From: an uncultured Alistipes sp.
GTDB lineage: Bacteria; Bacteroidota; Bacteroidia; Bacteroidales; Rikenellaceae
Direction of reading: 5' to 3'
Assembly (NCBI GenBank): GCA_900552955.1
Contig: USBO01000121.1
Span: forward strand, 1 to 5,617
DNA length: 5,617 bases
Shown: one piece after another, positions 4,471 through 5,617 of the stretch
Position numbering within the stretch: the stretch's first letter is position 1
How the letters are laid out: each line of letters begins with the position of its first letter
The notes under the pieces: model-generated
Database searches by the model: none
Told to the model about the DNA's origin: nothing
Seen by the model: the letters and a program-made list of their open reading frames with translations, nothing else
Program-made: the position numbers and the translations under genes

Positions 4471-5616
4471 TCAGCGTTTGTTCCATTGCGTAGAGGTCTG
4501 GTAGAATGCAACGGCGCGGTCGAGGAGGGCGCTGTCGAGCTCCTCGGTGCGTTCCAGCGCATAGGGATCGTCGGCGGTCGGGCGCAGGCGGTACTGCTCC
4601 GCGCGGCCGACGGGCGAGAGGATCGTAAAACGGTCACCCTCGAGGTAGCCCAGATCCTGGTAGGTGGCCACGAAGGCCCGTTCGCGGAAGTCGTCGGCGA
4701 GAATGTCGCGTCCGTAGAACCACGACTCGTACTCCATGCCGAGCAGCGCGAAGAGCGTCGGCATCAGGTCGATCTGCGAGGCGATCTTCTCTACACAACC
4801 TGCCTCGACGAGGGCGGGGGCGTAGATCATCGCCGGAATGCGGTATTTTTCGAGCGGGATTTCCGTCTTGCCGGCGCTCGATGCGCAATGGTCGGCCGTG
4901 ATGACGAAGACCGTGTCGCCGAACCACGGCTGGCGGCGCGCTGCGTCGAGGAACCCGCCCAGCGCGTAATCGCTGTACATCACTCCTCCCGCACGCGACT
5001 TGGCATCGTTGGGGATCGGGATTCGTCCGGCGGGATAGGTGTAGGGGCGGTGGTTGCTCACGCTCATGATGTGGGCGAAGAAGGGGCGGCCGCTGCGGGC
5101 GCGCTGGCCGAGCGTGCGGATCGCTTTGGCGTAGGAGTCTTCGTCCGAGACGCCCCAGATGTTCTGGAAGGTGATCTCGTCGGGCGTGTACTGCCTCTGG
5201 TCGACGATCTCGTAGCCGTTGCCGCCGAAAAAGGTCTCCATGTTGTCGAAATAGCTGTTGCCGCCGTAGAAGTAGAGCACGTCGTAGCCCTTGCCGCGCA
5301 GCATGGCGCCCGTGGAGTGCATGCCGGCGTTGCGGGGGCGTTTGATGATGCTCTGCCCGGGGCAGGGCGGCAGCGACAGCGTGACGGCCTCCAGCCCGCG
5401 CACCGTGCGGTTGCCCGTGGCGAAAATCCGGTCGAAGACCAGCGCCTCGGCGCAGAGCGAATCCAGTCGGGGCGTCAGCCCGTCGGGACATCCGTAGCGG
5501 GCCATGAACGATGCGCTCATGCTCTCGAGCGTCACCAGCACGATGTTGGGGCGGCGCTCCTCGCGCAGCGAGACCACCGTGCGGTGATTCTCGCCCTCGC
5601 TCCTGTACTCGGCGTG
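4471..5616 (-). CDS. LTA-synthase-like (LtaS-type) phosphotransferase domain, 5' end missing
   Basis: The 381 visible residues are the extracytoplasmic catalytic domain of an LTA synthase-family protein (alkaline phosphatase/sulfatase superfamily); the N-terminal membrane segments expected in this family lie beyond the right edge. The domain starts with PNIVLVTLES, whose Glu (codon 5524-5526) matches a metal ligand. The nucleophile Thr in TGNRTVRGLEA (codon 5404-5406) takes the position of LtaS Thr300. WGVSDEDSY, SNHRPY (His codon 5050-5052) and ITADH (Asp codon 4891-4893, then His) complete the manganese/substrate site. It has a Thr, not a Cys/Ser sulfatase signature, so it should transfer or cleave phospho-headgroups (phosphoglycerol or similar) and not sulfate. 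Gram-negative Bacteroidota lack classical lipoteichoic acid, so the acceptor is unknown. A GTG at 5575-5577 is not a start, since in-frame coding continues upstream to the window edge. TGA ends the gene at 4471. Confidence 0.9.
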   Translation of the reverse strand, partial: HAEYRSEGENHRTVVSLREERRPNIVLVTLESMSASFMARYGCPDGLTPRLDSLCAEALVFDRIFATGNRTVRGLEAVTLSLPPCPGQSIIKRPRNAGMHSTGAMLRGKGYDVLYFYGGNSYFDNMETFFGGNGYEIVDQRQYTPDEITFQNIWGVSDEDSYAKAIRTLGQRARSGRPFFAHIMSVSNHRPYTYPAGRIPIPNDAKSRAGGVMYSDYALGGFLDAARRQPWFGDTVFVITADHCASSAGKTEIPLEKYRIPAMIYAPALVEAGCVEKIASQIDLMPTLFALLGMEYESWFYGRDILADDFRERAFVATYQDLGYLEGDRFTILSPVGRAEQYRLRPTADDPYALERTEELDSALLDRAVAFYQTSTQWNKR

Positions 5617-5617
5617 G

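Noticed and set aside
1..5617. CRISPR array, insertion sequence or a new multigene defence or biosynthetic system
   Set aside because: No regularly spaced repeats, no transposase or terminal inverted repeats, and the genes are separate housekeeping or hydrolase units with their own signals.

Overview
The window looks like chromosomal DNA from a GC-rich member of the Bacteroidota, most likely an Alistipes-like gut bacterium. Three things support this. Every promoter I can assign follows the Bacteroidota pattern (TTTG about 19-21 bp upstream of TAnnTTTG) and not the TTGACA/TATAAT pattern. The tRNA does not encode its CCA end. The proteins (a Ser-type sulfatase, an LTA-synthase-like protein, PanB, a secreted esterase) are typical of that group. 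The genus is inference; no 16S or other taxonomic marker is present.

Layout. Bases 1-225 (+) are the 3' end of a SpoU/TrmH-family RNA methyltransferase. Its last codons contain a promoter for panB (307-1122, +), the first enzyme of pantothenate synthesis. A hairpin terminator after panB runs directly into the promoter of a secreted alpha/beta-hydrolase (1232-2038, +). This gene converges on a minus-strand sulfatase (2123-3792), and the two share a perfect 15-bp bidirectional terminator hairpin at 2071-2105. The sulfatase has its signal peptide and catalytic motifs, but a single-base frameshift near 3010-3012 splits its reading frame. Upstream of it are a promoter and two copies of the 12-bp palindrome TAAAACGTTTTA, 122 bp apart, which look like LacI/GalR-type operators. 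Next comes tRNA-Ser(GCT) (4092-4180, minus) with its own promoter and terminator. After a GC-rich, hairpin-dense intergenic stretch containing a run of nine C's, the window ends inside an LTA-synthase-like alkaline phosphatase/sulfatase-superfamily gene (4471-5616, minus, 5' end outside).

The genes do not form one pathway. Each unit has its own promoter or terminator, so the window is a series of single-gene transcription units. The features most worth checking are the frameshifted sulfatase with its paired operator-like sites and the folded, C-tract-bearing 3' region beside the LTA-synthase-like gene. I found no CRISPR array, insertion sequence, integrase or phage gene, and no convincing new multigene system.
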